Below are positions 4,619-6,006 of a stretch of DNA of 6,006 nt, piece after piece; positions within the stretch are counted from its first letter, which is position 1; every line of letters begins with the position of its first letter. Position numbers and translations under genes: made by a program. The stretch covers positions 1 to 6,006 of the forward strand of contig SKXR01000239.1 in assembly GCA_007128275.1 (NCBI GenBank). Reading direction: 5' to 3'. This stretch comes from Kiritimatiellia bacterium (GTDB lineage Bacteria; Verrucomicrobiota; Kiritimatiellia; SLAD01). The notes beneath the pieces were generated by a model, which saw nothing but the letters and a program-made list of their open reading frames with translations, did not search any database and was not told where the DNA came from.

Positions 4619-6006
4619 ATGGCTGATCAGCCCAGGGAAATTATCGTTCAGGGGGTCGGCGTATCGCCGGGTGTGGTGTTCGGCAAAGCCTTTCTGCTGA
4701 CGACGGAAGAAGACCGCTTTGTCGAACGCGAAATCACCGAGGACGAAATTCCCCGGGAAGTGGCCCGCTTTGAAGAGGCGCTGATCGAGACCCGCCGTCA
4801 GATTCACGAGATTCAGCAAAAGGTCAGCACGGCGATCGGACAAGACAACGCGGGCATCTTTGACGCGCACTTGCTGGTGGTGGATGATCGCGCCTTTGTG
4901 GAGGAGGTCATTCGCGGATTGGGCAAGCAGCAACTCAATGTGGAAGCGGTGCTGCACGATGTTGCGGAACGATACGCCGATGCGCTGGCGCGCATCGAGG
5001 ACGACTACCTGCGCGAGCGCGCCGCGGATGTCCGTGACGTAACGCGTCGGATACTCCGGAACCTGTCGGGCAAGTCCCGCTCCGATATTTTGGAGTTGGA
5101 GGAGCCCTGTATTGTCGTGGCCAATGATCTCGCCCCGTCCGAAACCGCGACCATGAACAAGGACAAGGTGATCGGTTTTGCGACCGATCTGGGGAGTCAA
5201 ACCTCGCATACGGCGATCATGGCACGTGCGCTTGGGATCCCGGCGATCGTCGGACTGCACGATGTCAGCGTCCGCGTCTCGGTCGGGGACGAGGTGCTGA
5301 TCGATGGAGGCAAAGGCGTCTTCATCATTCACCCCACCGAAGAACGCCTGGAGCAGTACGGCAAACTGGCCGAGAGCCGAAAACACATCGAATCCGAATT
5401 GGCGCGCCTCAAGGATGAGGCCGCGGAAACGCGCGATGGCTATAGGGTGTTGCTCTCGGCGAATATTGAGCGCCCGGAAGATCTGCCTTCCGTGGCGGAA
5501 CACGGTGCGTGCGGGGTCGGCCTGTTCCGGAGCGAATTCCTTTATCTTTCTCGCGAGAATCTGCCGAGCGAAGAGGAGCAGTTCAGCGTGTATGACGAAG
5601 TGGCCCGGCGTCTGGCTCCGGATCCGGTCATCATTCGGACCATCGATCTCGGTGGCGACAAGTTTCTTTCCCACATGCGTACCGCGCCCGAGATGAACCC
5701 CTTCATGGGATGGCGCGCCATCCGGTTTTGCCTCGCGCAACCCGACATATTCAAGACCCAACTCCGCGCCATTCTCCGTGCCAGCACCTCGGAGAACGTG
5801 AAGATCATGTACCCCATGATCAGCAGTGTCGAGGAGGTGCTCCAGGCCAACGAGTTGCTGGAAGAGGCCAAAAACGAACTGCGGGAAGAGAACCAGGCGT
5901 TCAACGAGTCGGTGGACGTCGGTGTCATGATCGAGGTTCCCTCCGCCGCGTTGATCGCCGACTTGATTGCCCCGCACGTGAAGTTCTTCAGCATCGGCAC
6001 CAACGA
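4619..6006 (+). CDS. ptsI: Phosphoenolpyruvate-protein phosphotransferase (Enzyme I of the PTS), 3' end cut by window
   Basis: The frame is open from ATG 4619 to the window edge, giving 462 complete residues; the E. coli enzyme has about 575, so some 110 are missing. EI autophosphorylates from PEP and passes phosphate to HPr. The start region is IIVQGVGVSPGVVFGKAFLL, followed by the helical HPr-binding domain (about 35-145). The phosphohistidine domain has DLAPSETA (170-177) and the active site GSQTSHTAIMARALGIPAIV, with His197 as acceptor (His189 in E. coli). PEP-barrel motifs are GLFRSEFLYL (301-310), RTIDLGGDK (340-348), NPFMGWRAIRF (360-370), MYPMISSVEEV (398-407 region) and VGVMIEVPSAA (434-444), ending at FFSIGTN. 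The catalytic Cys lies beyond the edge. No GAF domain precedes it, so it is PtsI rather than the nitrogen-PTS PtsP. It starts 17 bases after ptsH, with GGA at 4608..4610 as a modest Shine-Dalgarno. Confidence 0.96.
   Translation, partial: MADQPREIIVQGVGVSPGVVFGKAFLLTTEEDRFVEREITEDEIPREVARFEEALIETRRQIHEIQQKVSTAIGQDNAGIFDAHLLVVDDRAFVEEVIRGLGKQQLNVEAVLHDVAERYADALARIEDDYLRERAADVRDVTRRILRNLSGKSRSDILELEEPCIVVANDLAPSETATMNKDKVIGFATDLGSQTSHTAIMARALGIPAIVGLHDVSVRVSVGDEVLIDGGKGVFIIHPTEERLEQYGKLAESRKHIESELARLKDEAAETRDGYRVLLSANIERPEDLPSVAEHGACGVGLFRSEFLYLSRENLPSEEEQFSVYDEVARRLAPDPVIIRTIDLGGDKFLSHMRTAPEMNPFMGWRAIRFCLAQPDIFKTQLRAILRASTSENVKIMYPMISSVEEVLQANELLEEAKNELREENQAFNESVDVGVMIEVPSAALIADLIAPHVKFFSIGTN

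Noticed and set aside
4598..5977. 459-residue open frame on the minus strand opposite ptsI
   Set aside because: It lies antisense to a clear EI sequence with all motifs. Long antisense frames are expected in GC-rich genes, and the protein shows no recognisable family.

Overview
The window holds a tightly packed, all plus-strand stretch of conserved genes from a Gram-negative (diderm) bacterium. Two functional blocks follow one another. The first (1..2727) makes and exports lipopolysaccharide: the tail of kdsB, then kdsA, lptC, lptA and lptB. The second (2749..6006) holds the ribosome hibernation factor hpf, then, after a 267-base gap, HPr kinase/phosphorylase (hprK), HPr (ptsH) and Enzyme I of the PTS (ptsI, cut by the window edge). 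No RNA genes, mobile elements, CRISPR arrays or obvious repeats were seen.

The order recalls the E. coli region kdsC-lptC-lptA-lptB-rpoN-hpf-ptsN-rapZ-npr, and more closely the hprK/HPr/EI clusters of deltaproteobacteria and similar phyla. rpoN is missing between lptB and hpf, and rapZ and any EIIA gene are missing around hprK-ptsH-ptsI. Kdo synthesis, the Lpt proteins, HprK in a diderm, a metal-type KdsA and moderately GC-rich DNA fit a Nitrospirota- or deltaproteobacteria-like organism. Nitrospira-like is my best guess, but it is an impression only and was not tested.

KdsA makes Kdo-8-phosphate and KdsB activates Kdo as CMP-Kdo for the lipid A core. LptB powers extraction of finished LPS from the inner membrane. 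LptC and LptA carry it across the periplasm. kdsA/lptC and lptC/lptA overlap by ATGA, and lptA/lptB are one base apart, so this block is very probably one transcript with translational coupling; hpf follows 21 bases later behind a strong Shine-Dalgarno. In the second block HprK would phosphorylate HPr on Ser56 and EI would phosphorylate it on His25. No sugar permease is in view, so the cluster looks like a regulatory phosphorelay rather than a transport operon.

Nothing here is clearly a new system. The points most worth a second look are a Gln at a normally His position in HprK, the missing rpoN/rapZ/EIIA genes, an N-terminal extension on HPr, and small potential hairpins in the gap before hprK.
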